DNA from: Prunus persica
Lineage: Eukaryota; Streptophyta; Magnoliopsida; Rosales; Rosaceae
Assembly (NCBI RefSeq): GCF_000346465.2
Contig: NC_034011.1
Span: 26,285,941-26,349,940 of the forward strand
Length of the DNA stretch: 64,000 nt
Direction: 5' to 3'
The notes below the pieces were generated by a model. That model was given only the letters and a program-made list of their open reading frames with translations, had not been told where the DNA came from and did no database searches. Of the stretch, positions 26,659 through 38,625 are shown piece after piece; the stretch's first letter is position 1; every line of letters starts with the position of its first letter. The position numbers and the translations under genes were made by a program.

Positions 26659-27878
26659 ATGGCCACAAACAATTCATCCAAATCTCAAGCCATGGCATCC
26701 ATTTCTCACAAATTTACAAGCAACCCACAGACCTCACTCTCTCCTCAGTTCAAGACCAAAGCTCTGCCGCTCCCATCATCAAGAATTTTATGCACTTCAA
26801 GTGAAAACAATGAAACCAAGCAATCTCTGTCCTCAGCAGGAAAAATCAAACGTCTTGTTCTTCCCCAAGAGGGCAGAACAAAACTCAACACTTACCCGGA
26901 CAGAGATTTCTACGCTTATCCACGCCTTGTGACCCATGTTGATGATGGCTTCATTTCCACATTAACCAATCTCTACAGACAAAAGTTGAGGCCTAACTCA
27001 GAGATTCTTGATCTTATGAGTTCATGGGTCAGCCATTTACCAGAAGAGGTTGAGTACAAAAAAGTGGTTGGGCATGGGCTCAATGCACAAGAACTTGCCA
27101 AGAACCCAAGGCTGGACTATTTCTTTGTCAAGGATCTGAACCAGGATCAGAAGCTGGAGTTGGAGAGCTCCAGTTTTGATGCAGTTTTGTGCACAGTCAG
27201 TGTGCAGTATCTTCAACAGCCTGAGAAGGTTAGATGGTACTGTTAATTTAGGGCATGTTTAAGTGTGTTTCTACAAGGGCTAAAAACGCTTTCGAACAAA
27301 CGAAGGTTCGTCTGACAGTGTTTGGGTGCCTTTAGGCCATTAAAGCACTTTTTAGAGTAGTACATGTTAGTACTTCTTCAAGAAACACTTGGGATTTCTT
27401 ATGAAAATTCTTTTGTTATAAGCGCTTATGAGCAGAAATAACCCAAAAAAGGAGCCTCAAACAAGCCCTTACCTTTGTTACATTAATCAAAACCTTTATT
27501 TAATTTGAAAATAAAGTACCCAATTGAGTGGACATTGTGATGCAGGTGTTTGCAGAGGTGTTTAGGGTTCTAAGGCCAGGAGGGGTGTTTATTGTGAGCT
27601 TTAGCAATCGATTGTTCTATGAGAAAGCCATAGGCGCATGGAGAGATGGGAGTGCATACAGCAGAACACAATTGGTTGTGCAATACTTTCAATCTGTGGA
27701 AGGGTTCACGCAAGCTGAAATAATTAAGAAATTACCAGACCCAAATGGTGGTGGTGGTGGTGCTCCACAAAATAAATCACCATTCAGTTGGGTCATGGGT
27801 TTGCTGGGATTGCTATCCGGGTCGGATCCCTTTTATGCAGTGATAGCTTACAAGAACTTCAAGCCTGTATATGAATGA
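26659..27878 (+). CDS. Plastid-targeted S-adenosylmethionine methyltransferase-like protein
   Basis: Two coding exons, 26659-27228 and 27546-27878, give 300 residues. The first 60 residues are rich in Ser/Thr/Lys with few acids and look like a chloroplast transit peptide; a second Met at 26692 is an alternative start. The body contains DRDFYAYPRLVTHVDDGFIS, SSSFDAVLCTVSVQYLQQP and VFRVLRPGGVFIVSFSNR; the last two are methyltransferase motifs (Methyltransf_11 type). Motif I is atypical: EILDLMSSWVSHLP lacks the usual GxGxG, a feature of this plant family. The substrate is unknown. A Tourist-like miniature transposon occupies much of the single intron. Confidence 0.85.
27251..27468. mobile_element. 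Tourist-like (PIF/Harbinger) MITE in methyltransferase intron
   Basis: A 218-bp element with terminal inverted repeats GGGCATGTTTAAG and, read inward from the right, GGGCTTGTTTGAG. It is flanked on both sides by TTA (27248-27250 and 27469-27471), the classic 3-bp target duplication of PIF/Harbinger elements. It has no coding capacity and lies wholly inside the intron, 22 bp after the donor site. Confidence 0.85.
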
Positions 27879-27920
27879 ACAATAGCTTACCACAACTTCA
27901 AACTCTTACTCTGTTCCCAA

Positions 27921-28106
27921 ATGAAGCATGCAGTATGCAGACGTTGGACTCTGTTTGTCCTTTCAATTCTTGTAATTGTGATGGTTTCTATTCCCTGTCT
28001 GTCAGGCTATGATGTTAGAAATACAAAAATGAACACCACCACTGGCAGAGTGCTCTCAAATCCTTCATCAAGTAGAAAAGTAAGATTTGAAAATGGAGCA
28101 GAGTAG
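27921..28106 (+). CDS. Possible small secreted peptide, 61 residues
   Basis: An open frame 42 bp after the methyltransferase stop. The start MKHAVCRRWTLFVLSILVIV has a basic n-region and a strong hydrophobic core followed by PCLSG, a plausible signal peptide with cleavage near residue 28. The remaining tail of about 32 residues is polar and basic (GRVLSNPSSSRKVRFENGAE at the end). It does not match CLE, IDA, RGF or PSK motifs that I know. It could equally be a chance frame in the 3' UTR of the gene before it. Confidence 0.3.
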   Translation: MKHAVCRRWTLFVLSILVIVMVSIPCLSGYDVRNTKMNTTTGRVLSNPSSSRKVRFENGAE

Positions 28107-28733
28107 GTTGCCAAGTTGAACGTATTTTTGAGCTGAAATTATACTTCTACAAACTCATTTTGCAGTCCAATTAAAAATTGGTAATTGGTGATTATGGCAT
28201 ACATGAAACTGCAAGCTGGATTTTAGTAAGAAATGGACTAGATCAGCCGGCCAGCCACGTCACAATTTCTTTCATTGTGGCAACTAGCCGGGGGAGGTTA
28301 CGGAAAAATGGGTTAAAAAAAAAAGTTTTGAGTTGGAACGTACGGGTTAGGACAATTGGTCAAGACAGTCATTTCCTTTCATTCGCTTGTATAAAATAAA
28401 ATTTAAAAAAAGAGTTGGGTCCAAGTTTGTATGGATGGTAAATTTTGGAAAGGCAACTTTGGGTCACAATGTTTGCTATGACTGTGTATCCAGCTTCTCT
28501 ACTTGTAAGTTTTGGGCCTTTTGGCCTACTTTGGGTACGTTTCTGATATTTACCTACCGAAACGTTTCGTTTGCAGCTTTGTTTTCCTCATAAAAATAAA
28601 AAATATCTCCATCTTCAAACCTTTGGACCATCCTGAGCTAATGTAACCAGAACAAACCCTTCTCTCATTCCTTATCCTCTCTCCACCTCTCTATATCTCT
28701 CTCTTCCCCTCCTCTCTCTACCTTCCTCCAACC
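28107..28733. other. Upstream region of the CP31-like gene
   Basis: Intergenic DNA. A CT-rich leader (about 28660-28733) precedes the start codon of the RNA-binding protein gene. No other gene is seen. Confidence 0.5.
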
Positions 28734-30553
28734 ATGTCTTCTGCAACCGCCGCTTTTTTGAAGCCAATATCAATAGCCGAAAGTTGCCTACCCTCTGTGC
28801 CAGCCCTCTTCGCCCCCAAAAACCAATACCCAATTCTTTCACTTCCTTCAAAACCCACCAAGCTCTCAGCCGTCTCATGCTCATTTACGCCTTCTCTCCC
28901 TTCATGGGTCTCTCTCAAGCACAAGTCTTTACCTCTGCATGTGGCTCAGACCTCGGACTGGGCTCAAGAAGAAGAAGTAAAAGAAGAGGGTTCGGGTTTT
29001 GAGAGTGAAGGGGTCGAGGAAACAGAGGACGGGGTAGAGGCAAGTGCTTTATCTGATGGGGAAGAGAGTTCTGGAGACGGAGTTTTAGCGGTTGGTGAAG
29101 AAGAATACTATCCCGAACCACCCGAAGAGGCCAAGCTCTATGTGGGTAATTTGCCTTACGATGTTGATAGTGAGAAACTTGCTCATATCTTCAACGAGGC
29201 TGGGGTTGTTGAGATTGCTGAGGTAAATTTAGTGTCTTTGATGCTCTGTGTATGCTTCGCAGTTAAAATTGCAGCGTTGGAATTATTGTCACATGGTATT
29301 GTGTTTTCTCTTTGCAATTACTAGGTGATCTACAATAGGGAAACAGATCAGAGTAGAGGGTTTGGGTTTGTGACTATGAGTACTGTTGAAGAAGCTGAGA
29401 AGGCTGTACAGTTGTTCCACCGTTATGTAAGTTGCATATTCCTTTGTTAATTCTCGTTCTTTTTTCTTTTCCAGTACAATTAAAAAGAGAATAAACTAAT
29501 TCGTTGTCAACATTCTGAACTTAAAAGAAGTATAAATGTAGCAAAAAGCGTGCCTCTTGATACATTTGGGTCCAATTACAAAGTGGCATTACGTTGATTT
29601 AATTTCTTAATTCCGGCATCTTTTAATAAATCTTTCCTCCCAAATGCAATGAGAAAACTAGTTAAATTTCAAACTCTCATATAAATTGAGGAGTGTTTTA
29701 AAGTTACGTTTGTTCTTACACAGGATATAGGTGGAAGACTTTTGACTGTAAACAAGGCTGCTCCTAGGGGGTCACGTCCTGAAAGACCTCCTCGAGTGAA
29801 TGAACCTTCTTTCAGAATCTATGTTGGTAACCTGCCATGGCAAGTTGATGATTCTCGTTTGGAGCAGGTTTTCAGTGAACATGGAAAGGTGGTCAGTGCC
29901 AGGGTAGTATATGACCGGGAAACAGGGCGCTCACGCGGGTTTGGTTTTGTTACGTTTTCTAGTGAGACAGAAGTGGATGATGCCATTGCTGCTCTTGATG
30001 GACAGGTATAGACTTGCCTTTGTTTCATGAGTGTTGAAATATTATCTTTCTGCCAATTTAGAGTATGCCAAGAAACTGATAATTACTTTAGTTTCTAGGA
30101 TATCACTCAATCCATTAGATTTTCGGATGTTACTCATACCATTTGGGATTCATAATTCGGCAACAGATTAACTTTATTTCCGAATATGGGTCTAGTATGT
30201 ATCATTTGTGGAGTCTTATCTATTTCTTTGGCCTGTCCGCTTGTATGCAACATCTGAACACGTTTGAGTCAATCGAGTCATGGATCTCTGCCAATTGACT
30301 TGGACTCAATCCCACAATTCATAAAAAGGAAGAGCCATGAAGTTCTCATGTTTGATTTAGTCATTCGTTTTCTTGTTTTAGACTCAAATGAAGTCACCTT
30401 ACAACTAATTGTGTATTGTTATCTCAGTGCCTTTCTATTAATTAACAAAGACCCTCATTTTGTTCTACATTGGCTGTGCAGAGTTTGGATGGCAGATCAA
30501 TCCGAGTAAATGTTGCTGAAGAGCGACCAAGGCGTGGCTCATTTTCCATTTAA
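28734..30553 (+). CDS. CP31-type chloroplast RNA-binding protein
   Basis: Four coding exons, 28734-29222, 29325-29426, 29724-30005 and 30482-30553, give 314 residues. A Ser/Thr-rich chloroplast transit peptide (about residues 1-70) is followed by a strongly acidic region ([15 protein letters not shown] and on, to about residue 130), then two RRMs. RRM1 has LYVGNLP and [11 protein letters not shown]2 has IYVGNLP and RGFGFVTF, the RNP2 and RNP1 motifs. The order transit peptide, acidic domain, two RRMs and the length match the tobacco/Arabidopsis cp31 family, which stabilises and helps edit plastid mRNAs in the stroma. The protein ends in RRGSFSI. The last intron (about 480 bp) contains an unremarkable short frame. 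Confidence 0.93.
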
Positions 30554-31631
30554 GAAGATAATTATTCACTATTTTATATGAGCAGATTGGTGCTTAGCTT
30601 TTGGAGAGGGTCCTAGCATTCTTCTACTTTTGCCCCCATCTTCTTATATTTGCCGCCTTCGACGAGATATTTTCTTTTAGGGATTTAAAGTTTTTACAGA
30701 TAGGTTATTATTCTACCTTGTGTATCTTCTAGCATGTTGACAACAGTATGTCCTGTATCATCTTTGTTACATTGTATCAATTGAATGCAATTCTCCTTCT
30801 CATCTTATTACATTTTTGACACACATGCAAAAATAATTCATCAAAAACACAAAAGGAAAAATTTATGCACATGTCACACTGCTAGTGGTAGGAATGTAAG
30901 AGTTCCTACTTATATGATAAGGAGGGAAGTATTTTTCATTGACAAATGTATGAAAACAATACAGAAATGAAAGTCTCTGTATTGACCCAAAAAACAAAGA
31001 AAGTCTGCAAATGTCCACAAATGAACTTTTTTCAGCTTCCGGTTAGAAAAAGGGAAATTAGGCTTAAAAAAAAGTCTCAACAAAAGGGACATTTGAGACA
31101 AGCTGGCTTATGCTGTTCTTATACTTAACTCAAGAGGATCGTGATAGAAGTTTACAAAGAATTCCATAACCTTGAATTTCGTAACTTTCTGTACTCAGTA
31201 TACAGTAAAAGATGTACAATGTGCGATTCCAACGCAATGAAGCCAATTACAAATGAAAAAAATTATATCAAAAACTTCATCTCGCATTCGTCTGAACTTT
31301 TGAGGTGCTCCAAAAATTTTGCACTTCTGGGCCATAACGGTCAAAATCATCAAATTTACGGGTCAAGATTAGATGCTCAATTTTCTGTATTTTTACCAAA
31401 ATTCTGTGGTCTAATGGAAGATTTCTACAAAAGACTCAAAGTGTGCAGATGGGGCAGAAATTACTTGTTGAAGCAGTGAGAAAGAAAGCCTGATGACTGC
31501 TATCTCCCTTTTTTCCTTTTTGGGTACTACTGATGACTACTATCTTCGTGTAGCAAAAGAAAATTTCAGCCTTGGTACAGCGAACTTCCGTTGGTTTCAT
31601 ATAGGCGTATTAGAGCTTTTTTCAGATTAAG
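30554..31631. other. Convergent gap between CP31-like and NET-domain genes
   Basis: Holds the two 3' regions. A 112-residue plus-strand frame at 31141-31479 lies antisense to the probable 3' UTR of the NET-domain gene and shows no known domain. Confidence 0.5.
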
Positions 31632-31951
31632 CTACTTGGCTAGCTTTCTAGCTTTCTCAACAGCTTCAACATAATAATACAATCTCCAAAGTGTTACATT
31701 ACTCTGCAAGTAAAAGATACAACTTTAGAAACGAGTTGAAATTCTAATTAGTTCACAAACCAGGTAATTTTGCATCTTCTTACCTGTTTTTCAAGATCCA
31801 CATGAATTTCATCAGAGGAATTTATACAAGCTGCGTTCCTATGTTGGAGCATTTCTGCAACACAGTCAAGATTTTTTGGTGGTAACTTCTGAATCAATTT
31901 TCCAAGCTTGTGTTTCTCAGGAAGGGTCATAGGCCTGAAAAGTTCACAGTT

Positions 31952-31998
<47 letters not shown>

Positions 31999-34335
31999 CA
32001 ATGTATGACCTAAGCAGGTCAATAGTGCTTTGTTGAGATCTACATCAGAAATTCAAAGCTGAATTTTCACAGTTTTAACAATTTATCAAGAAACATTAGA
32101 TCCTATGAGGCCCAATGTTTCCAATGGATATGTAGAATTGAATGCTATTGTGGCTGAGAAATATCAACTATAGAGAGCAAATTATTAACAACTACCTGCA
32201 CGAAGCCATCACAGTATCAAGAAGTTTTTCAAGCTGCTGTTCCATGTGCCCTAGCTGAAAAACAGACATAAATTCAGTTCAGATATAAATCATCGTAATG
32301 TATCAAACATTGGAAAGATAAACTTCATATTCCTGATGAGAGTTATGATATAACCATATATTTGAGAAAAGGGAGTTTGATCAGGCTTTTGCAGTACTGG
32401 CAAAGAAAAAATTTCAGAGAATTACTGTTGCAGAAAATTCATCAGAATATTTCTTCACTGTCTCCTCAACCTGCAAGCTATCCTTCTCTATAAGGAACTG
32501 CAAATCATCGTCAACCTGAAGAGTGGAATTATGATAAACCCACCCATAAGTAAGTTTCCAACATCATGCATAAATTGCTACACAACACACCCACCCACAC
32601 ACACACACAAAACCCTTGCCTAAACATCCTACTTTCTCCTCCTTTCTTCAGTTAAACAAGTTTGCAAGTATTACAGAGTAAGAAAAAAAATAAAGACCCA
32701 GAAACAAAAAAATCAGGGCGTGTTTGGAAGGGTGGGCAAGTGCAACCTTTTGGATGTGACACAACCCCACAAATAGAAGGGGAGTAAGGAGAATGTTAGT
32801 CACCTTTGGCTCCTCCGGAACAGCTATCAACCTAGCTGTTTCTGTTGTGAGGCCATGAGCACAGTTCTAAACAACATTAGAAAAGTTCAACCATAAATTT
32901 CTACACAATATGAACCATTACAAAACCCAGTGACTGCAAAGCTTGGGTTATGCAACACAAAAGAAAAGGCAATTGGTATTACAACTGCTTTGTCCTATTG
33001 AAAAATGTTATAAGAAAAGAGAGAAGAAAAAATCTTCTGCATTAACTAAAACATAAAAGATCTTACTTCAGAGTAAACGCAACAAAAACATAAAGCTTTA
33101 GAAAAAAAAATATATATTTGTGGGAGGTATCACATCTCCTAAGAAGTCTAAATGTTAGACAATTCTGAGCATAAAAAATATATGCAAATCTGACAAATTA
33201 AAGGAAAATGGCCACCCTTATCAAGCATATTCACAAAAATTTCTCTTTTAACTACACATTTTCAATCCACTAAAATAGAAAAGGGTTAGATCAACAACAA
33301 CGCGGAAAACCTGAAACTTGATAAGAATGACAAGGCAACAAAATGAAATATAACCTCTTTGCTAGACTCGAGATTGGTAGGAGTGGAAAGTGCAGGGAGA
33401 CTGGTTGAAGAGAAAGAAGAAGATCTCTTTGGTCTCTTAGAGTGAGCACTCCTTGCATCAATGTCAGGTAATGTACCTTTAGAAGACGATAGACAGTTTC
33501 TGCTCTTTAGCTGAGATTTTAACCGGCTGATAGCAACAACAGGTTCTAGCATCTGCATTTACACATATGGTTATTACAAGTACAGATTCTAAATAAGCAT
33601 TTTTATCTCACAGGCGTTGTTAAACACAGTCCTCAAATGTGAACCCATATGGTATCAAATCAACAATTGTTGAATATTTATCAAGTATCACATCATCCAT
33701 ACGAAATGTGAATGCAACTAGTAGTTGTGTTCTAAAGAAAAAGAATCTTCTATCTCTTGTTAAATGCACACAACACTTAGTACCGCTAATGTGAAAGCAA
33801 CATTTTCAATTACATTACAGTAAAGTACCAGAACATCATACAACTAAAGGACGACTCAATATCATGACATATTTATTGATTGTTTAAAAAGTATCAAAGT
33901 ACAACCAGATTCATTTTGTATAATTCAAAATCATGAATGTATATAACCATTCTTGACTTTGTTTGAAGCACCCATTTAAAAACAAAAGGGGGAGTAGGCA
34001 TCATCCCTACATACCTCATCAACTTCTGGTGAAAGAAAATTCACACCCTGCCTGAGCAATGATTTCAATCTTTCCTTTTTGAAATCTGAAAGCCCAGTTC
34101 CTATGCTGTTACCAAATAAAGAACCAGAAGTACCATAACTGTGCTCAATAACATCCTTCCCTCTAACATCCCCACTTCTTCTTTGAGATAGATCAGAGGA
34201 TTGGGAAGCAAAAGGTGGAAAATCTTCTTCTTGTGATAACAACTCTGTAACTAAACGTGTATAGTAACCAAAGAAGTCTGGTCCTATTTTATCATGTTCA
34301 CTCGAACCAACAAGATCCTTCGTAGCTTCTGACAT
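31632..34335 (-). CDS. NET-domain protein without bromodomain
   Basis: Seven coding exons on the minus strand: 34015-34335, 33355-33552, 32804-32866, 32426-32515, 32196-32254, 31784-31934 and 31632-31703, giving 317 residues. The start is MSEATKDLVGSS. The middle carries a basic Ser-rich stretch (HSKRPKRSSSFSS, a likely nuclear localisation signal). Residues 244-317 form an NET (extra-terminal) domain: MTLPEKHKLGKLIQKLPPKN, then DEIHVDLEKQ and VTLWRLYYYVEA, matching the layout of BET proteins. No bromodomain is present anywhere in the gene. In BET proteins the NET domain recruits chromatin regulators; here a chromatin adaptor role is inferred. The Met lies about 19 bases after a probable leader-intron acceptor (GTGGTGCAG), and the leader probably extends to about 35640. 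Confidence 0.85.
31955..31994. repeat. (GA)n microsatellite in NET-gene intron
   Basis: About 19 AG dinucleotides in the intron just upstream of the exon that begins the NET domain (minus strand). Confidence 0.9.
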
Positions 34336-35087
34336 AACAACAAAAATGCAGCTGCACCACAGAAGAAACAACATTTATACAACATATGATACTAAATTTT
34401 ATAAATGGAAAATAATTAGAACATTGGTCAGTCAAAGAGCAGCTAATGAAACTTCTTCCTTTCATAGCCAAATGAAGAAAGTATCTGAAACAAAACATAC
34501 TAAAATTTCAAAAGACAAATATCATGCCTTACCAGCTATGCCAAAACAACACTTCTACTTGAGCAAATTTTCTTATCTGCCAGGTAACCAACATGTGGCA
34601 CCTTGCACCTTTCCGGGCATTGACTTTCAGATATAAGGATTCTCAATCGAACACCTCATATCTGTGTGGAAAACTTGATCAGCATATCTTGAATAAAGTA
34701 ATAATAACAAAACACAAACAACACCCAAATGTGTCAAATCAATATTTTTTAATGAAAGAGACAATAAGACTATACTGCTGAAGATGTAAGAAATCTACTA
34801 ACGAATTAGGAGTTGGCTTATTTTATCAACCTATAGATACATGTACTTGTGTAATATGTTCTTCATTGGTTTAACACATGAAATTGCAAGTTCTTAGTTA
34901 TTACAAACTTAATCTCTTTGTTTTGGTCTTGGAAGGAGACTATCTAACGAAAGAGACATAAAACAACTCCACGAACTATCCCAAGCTTCCCAAATTCACT
35001 AGAAATAAGATACGTTGATACATTTGAAGAAATTTTTTGTTTCCCTGGAATCCTACAGGCACCTCAAGAAGGCAATTAGCATGCAAA

Positions 35088-35280
35088 CACATAAACCCTA
35101 AACGCTATCTAGAAGAAGAGAGGCGATTTAGCATGCACTCATTTATAAAATACAAACACATAAACCCTAAACCCAATGTATAAGAAGTACGGTGATTTAG
35201 GACGCAATCTTGATAACACTAACACATGAACAATAAACCAAATCTACACGAAGTATGTGATTACGTAGTTCAGAGCGCAA
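35088..35280. repeat. Imperfect tandem repeat with telo-box motifs
   Basis: About three diverged copies of a 70-bp unit that contains ACACATAAACCCTAAAC near its start and a GGCGATTTAGCATGCA-like word later; the third copy is the weakest. The AAACCCTAA motif resembles the plant telo-box. It lies in the leader or promoter of the NET-domain gene. Confidence 0.55.
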
Positions 35281-35332
35281 GAGAGGTTAAAAATCAGAGA
35301 TTCGATTTAGCATTATCTCCATAAACCCTAGC

Positions 35333-35522
35333 GCTCCGTTTGGTTTCTCGGAAAATTTAGCAAAAGAAACTAAGACAACTATAGTCATTGGAGATGAAAT
35401 TTCCAACATTTTAAACCGCCTTCAAAACTGAGCCAATCAAAAGGACGACGTTCAAATTTTTAGTTTATTTTCCATCTTTTCTGTCGTTTTGTTTCTTGGC
35501 TTTCAGGCAAACCAAACAGAGC
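35333..35522. mobile_element. Fold-back MITE-like element
   Basis: Left end GCTCCGTTTGGTTTCTCGG; right end, reverse-complemented, GCTCTGTTTGGTTTGCCTG. The ends share GCTCYGTTTGGTTT. The interior of 190 bp is non-coding. No target duplication was recognised, so mobility is inferred from end structure only. Confidence 0.45.
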
Positions 35523-36869
35523 CTGAAGCTAAGAAAGCATAATCAAAAAAATGTTACAGAGCGGGAGAGAGAGAAAGATGGAGAGGGAGCGGGAGAGGGA
35601 GCGGGAGATTACGTACATGATCGGCGCGTTGGCAGAGCCGATAACCAGAGAGAATTGGATGAGAATTTTTGAGAGCGAACGACGTCGTCGAACGGAAGCC
35701 CAGCGTGAACCGGACCGCCTTTTAGATTTCCAACTTTAAGCCGTGTAAAAAAATCATCCGAAACTAAAAACTCTGCCTCTAAACTTTAATGATTACTTTC
35801 GAAAAAAATAAAAACTCTAATGATTGCTTTCTACGTTACAACGTGTCAATAAATTGGATCAAAATTGAAATAAATCAAGTATAAATGGCCTTGTTGCCAC
35901 GACATAAACACAAAAATAAGTGGGAAATTTTGAAAAAGGCTGAAGGAAAGATAAATTTTTTAAAAGAAGTCAAAATAGACAAAATTGCCCTTATTTATTT
36001 TTGGATTTCTTAAGGAATCCTTTACATTTGCATGTCTTTTGTTTGAAAGTTGAGAGGCTTTTCAGTCTTTTTAAAAAAGTTTTAACTTTTTACAAAAGTG
36101 AAAGTTTTTGTGGTTAAAACCTAAATTTACTAAAATAAATTAGATCAAAATTTTAAAAAATTAAGTAGAAATTATATTTTTCAATCACATATGCTGGCTT
36201 GAAAATTTATTTTTCATTCTTTTAAATTAAATATAAGGAATATTCGATAATAAAAAATCAAATATAAGGAATTAGGCAAATTCAATTAAAAAGAAAAACT
36301 AATTGATTATGAACAGAAACATGTTACTAATACTAGTGTATCTTATGAAGGAATATTATAATGTTGCATGATGATATATCTTTTATAATACACTCTATTC
36401 AGGTATAAGGAACTAAGACTAGTGTACCTTTTTTTTAATTTTAGAAATTATGGAATTGTATTCATAATTCAATCAAAAAATCACCAGCGTTAATACAAAC
36501 TAATTACAAAGAGTCATTACAATAACGGAGCGATCTAATATCAAAATTAAGAGAATTTGAGGAGAAAACTAGTATATCTAATTTCTAACATGAAAACATT
36601 GAAAATGTATGTTTTGATTTTAGAAAGAGTTTAGAGTTTAGTAGTTCACATTAGAACAAAATTTACAATCAACACACTATTCGAACTCAAACGTAACTCT
36701 AGTTTGGGTCCTTACATTAGAGGCAAAACCCCATATAAGAATAGGCCAAGCCCTGTAGACAAACAAGCATTCTTCACAGGTGAAGTCGTTTTTCTTTATT
36801 TTTTCTTTTGGTCCGACCTTCATAGGGGAAGTCAATTCACCACAGCCCTGTACAGCTACGAAGGCTTCA

Positions 36870-37268
36870 ATGGCTTCAACGATCCAAAGGGTCCTTAGAA
36901 GATCACAACCCACAAGAATAATCGATGCTTTACACAACCCTGCAGCGTCAAATCTTATTCTTCACCAACCTCATATCGACCAAACCAATCCCGACCCACA
37001 TCAATTCCTAAATCTAAGTCCATTGCTGATTGTACCTAAAACACAGAACTTTGGCTCCTCTGGTTTCTCACATATTTTCCCAAGCTTTCCATTTGGGATT
37101 TGTTTGAACCCGATTTCATCATCTGGGTTGGTCTCATCCGAGGCAGTAGAAGTGGAGTTTGATGACTCGCGGAAGGTCTGGGCCGATAGCGTGAAGAAGA
37201 AGAGGAAGAGGAAGATGAACAAGCACAAGTACAGGAAGCTGAGGAAGCGTCTCCAGAGACAGACTTAG
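36870..37268 (+). CDS. mS38/COX24-like mitochondrial ribosomal protein
   Basis: A single exon of 132 residues starting MASTIQRVLRRSQPTRIIDA, an Arg-rich, acid-poor presequence typical of mitochondrial import. The C-terminal 25 residues are extremely basic: KKKRKRKMNKHKYRKLRKRL. This KxxKMxKHKxxKxxKRxR-type tail is the mS38 (AURKAIP1/COX24, DUF1713) signature; in yeast and animals this protein sits in the mitochondrial small subunit near the decoding centre. The central part is poorly conserved and Ser/Pro/Phe-rich. An upstream in-frame Met at 36780 would add 30 hydrophobic residues and seems less likely. I know no named plant gene for it. Confidence 0.8.
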   Translation: MASTIQRVLRRSQPTRIIDALHNPAASNLILHQPHIDQTNPDPHQFLNLSPLLIVPKTQNFGSSGFSHIFPSFPFGICLNPISSSGLVSSEAVEVEFDDSRKVWADSVKKKRKRKMNKHKYRKLRKRLQRQT

Positions 37269-38625
37269 TCTCTTTGTTAGGTGAGATTTGATGATGGGAC
37301 ATTGTGCCGGGCTTTCTAATTTGCTTAATGTGCTATTGGATTTTGCAAGATAAAAGCTTTTCCTATACTTAATGCGTTTTTTGACAGATATAATGAAAGA
37401 TATTGTTCAGAGCTTAAACATGGTTACTCATTGTTGTTACATAAGTTTGGTTGCTGTTTAGCTGATTTGGATTGTATTGGTATTTGTTGCTCGTCGAATA
37501 CTAAGCATGTAATTCGAGTTTTGATGCTTTTATTGACTTAGCTTATTTAAATAGATTCATGTATGCATGCCGACACATTCTGATGTTACCAACCTAGGAA
37601 TTTAGAATGGATGTGGGTAGAAATTCATTACTATGGTTATGGATGAGAGCTAAATGTTTATGAGCAAAAGGCCTATGCTTTTGCAATTCCAGATTGCTCA
37701 TGTCTACAACTGATATCAAAGGATGCTTGCAACTTGCAAGAGACCGTGAGTTTGAGTTCAAATGGTGAACTGTTGATGCAAGTTTTTACCTTTTTGTTTC
37801 TTTTGACGATTGATGGTGGTACCTTAATTCTTGTGCAAGATCAAGAATGAAAGATTAGTGCCTAGATGTTGCCTGCCTTATAGTTTAGCATGGTTTTAGA
37901 AATCATTGACTCTGTTGGAAAACTCGAATTTGGTCGAATTCCTATTCGTGTTTGTCTTGAATAGATGCAGCTTAGCTTACCAATTCTAGTGTCAAACACC
38001 ATGTTTAGACAGTACAGCAATATAAATGAAGAAAAATGTTCCTGTACAATAACAGAACTTGTATCTTAACTTTTCTGTCTCATTTCCTTGGTTTTACAAA
38101 TGATCTGAGGTTCAGTTGTCCATCTTCTGCTTTGTGTGTGAACCAATTGAAAGAGATTCTTAGAGGAGAGCTCTCTCTGTATCTCCATGAACAGACGTAT
38201 CTGAAATAGCCAAGCTCTGCGTGTACTCAGTATTACTATTTCGTCTCAATCGCAGCCGTTAGCTATGGGCTTAAATTCAATCAACAGTTTTTTGCAAAAG
38301 CCCAAACCAAACCATGCGAAATGATGAAAAGGGCTCAACCTAAATCCAAATCAAACCGACAATCAATTGGGTCCCATTGGCTCGGATTTTAGGCCCAATT
38401 GGGCTTCAAACACATGACCCAGAAACGTGGGATCCAAACCTGTACACAAAGTTAATTCCTTTTCATTCATTAATATGTGTAGTGTAGTTGAAGACGATCC
38501 AAACCAAACCAAAATGTATCATTCAAGATTTCAAGTAATGTGCCAATGTGGGAATGTGTTCAACTGCTGTGGTGCCCACTGTTCTGAAGAAAGGGGACAA
38601 TCCCCTTATATTATTGACTCGCTCA

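Larger units (their letters stand above)
34336..36869. other. NET-gene leader and divergent promoter region
   Basis: Contains the presumed leader exon(s) and intron of the NET-domain gene (34336 to about 35640), a telo-box tandem repeat (35088-35280), a fold-back element (35333-35522), a short GA-rich tract (35565-35610), and AT-rich DNA to 36869 that includes the mS38-like gene promoter. No further protein gene seen. Confidence 0.5.

Noticed and set aside
31141..31479. A 112-residue plus-strand open frame
   Set aside because: Lies in the convergent gap, antisense to the probable 3' UTR of the NET-domain gene; no recognisable motif.
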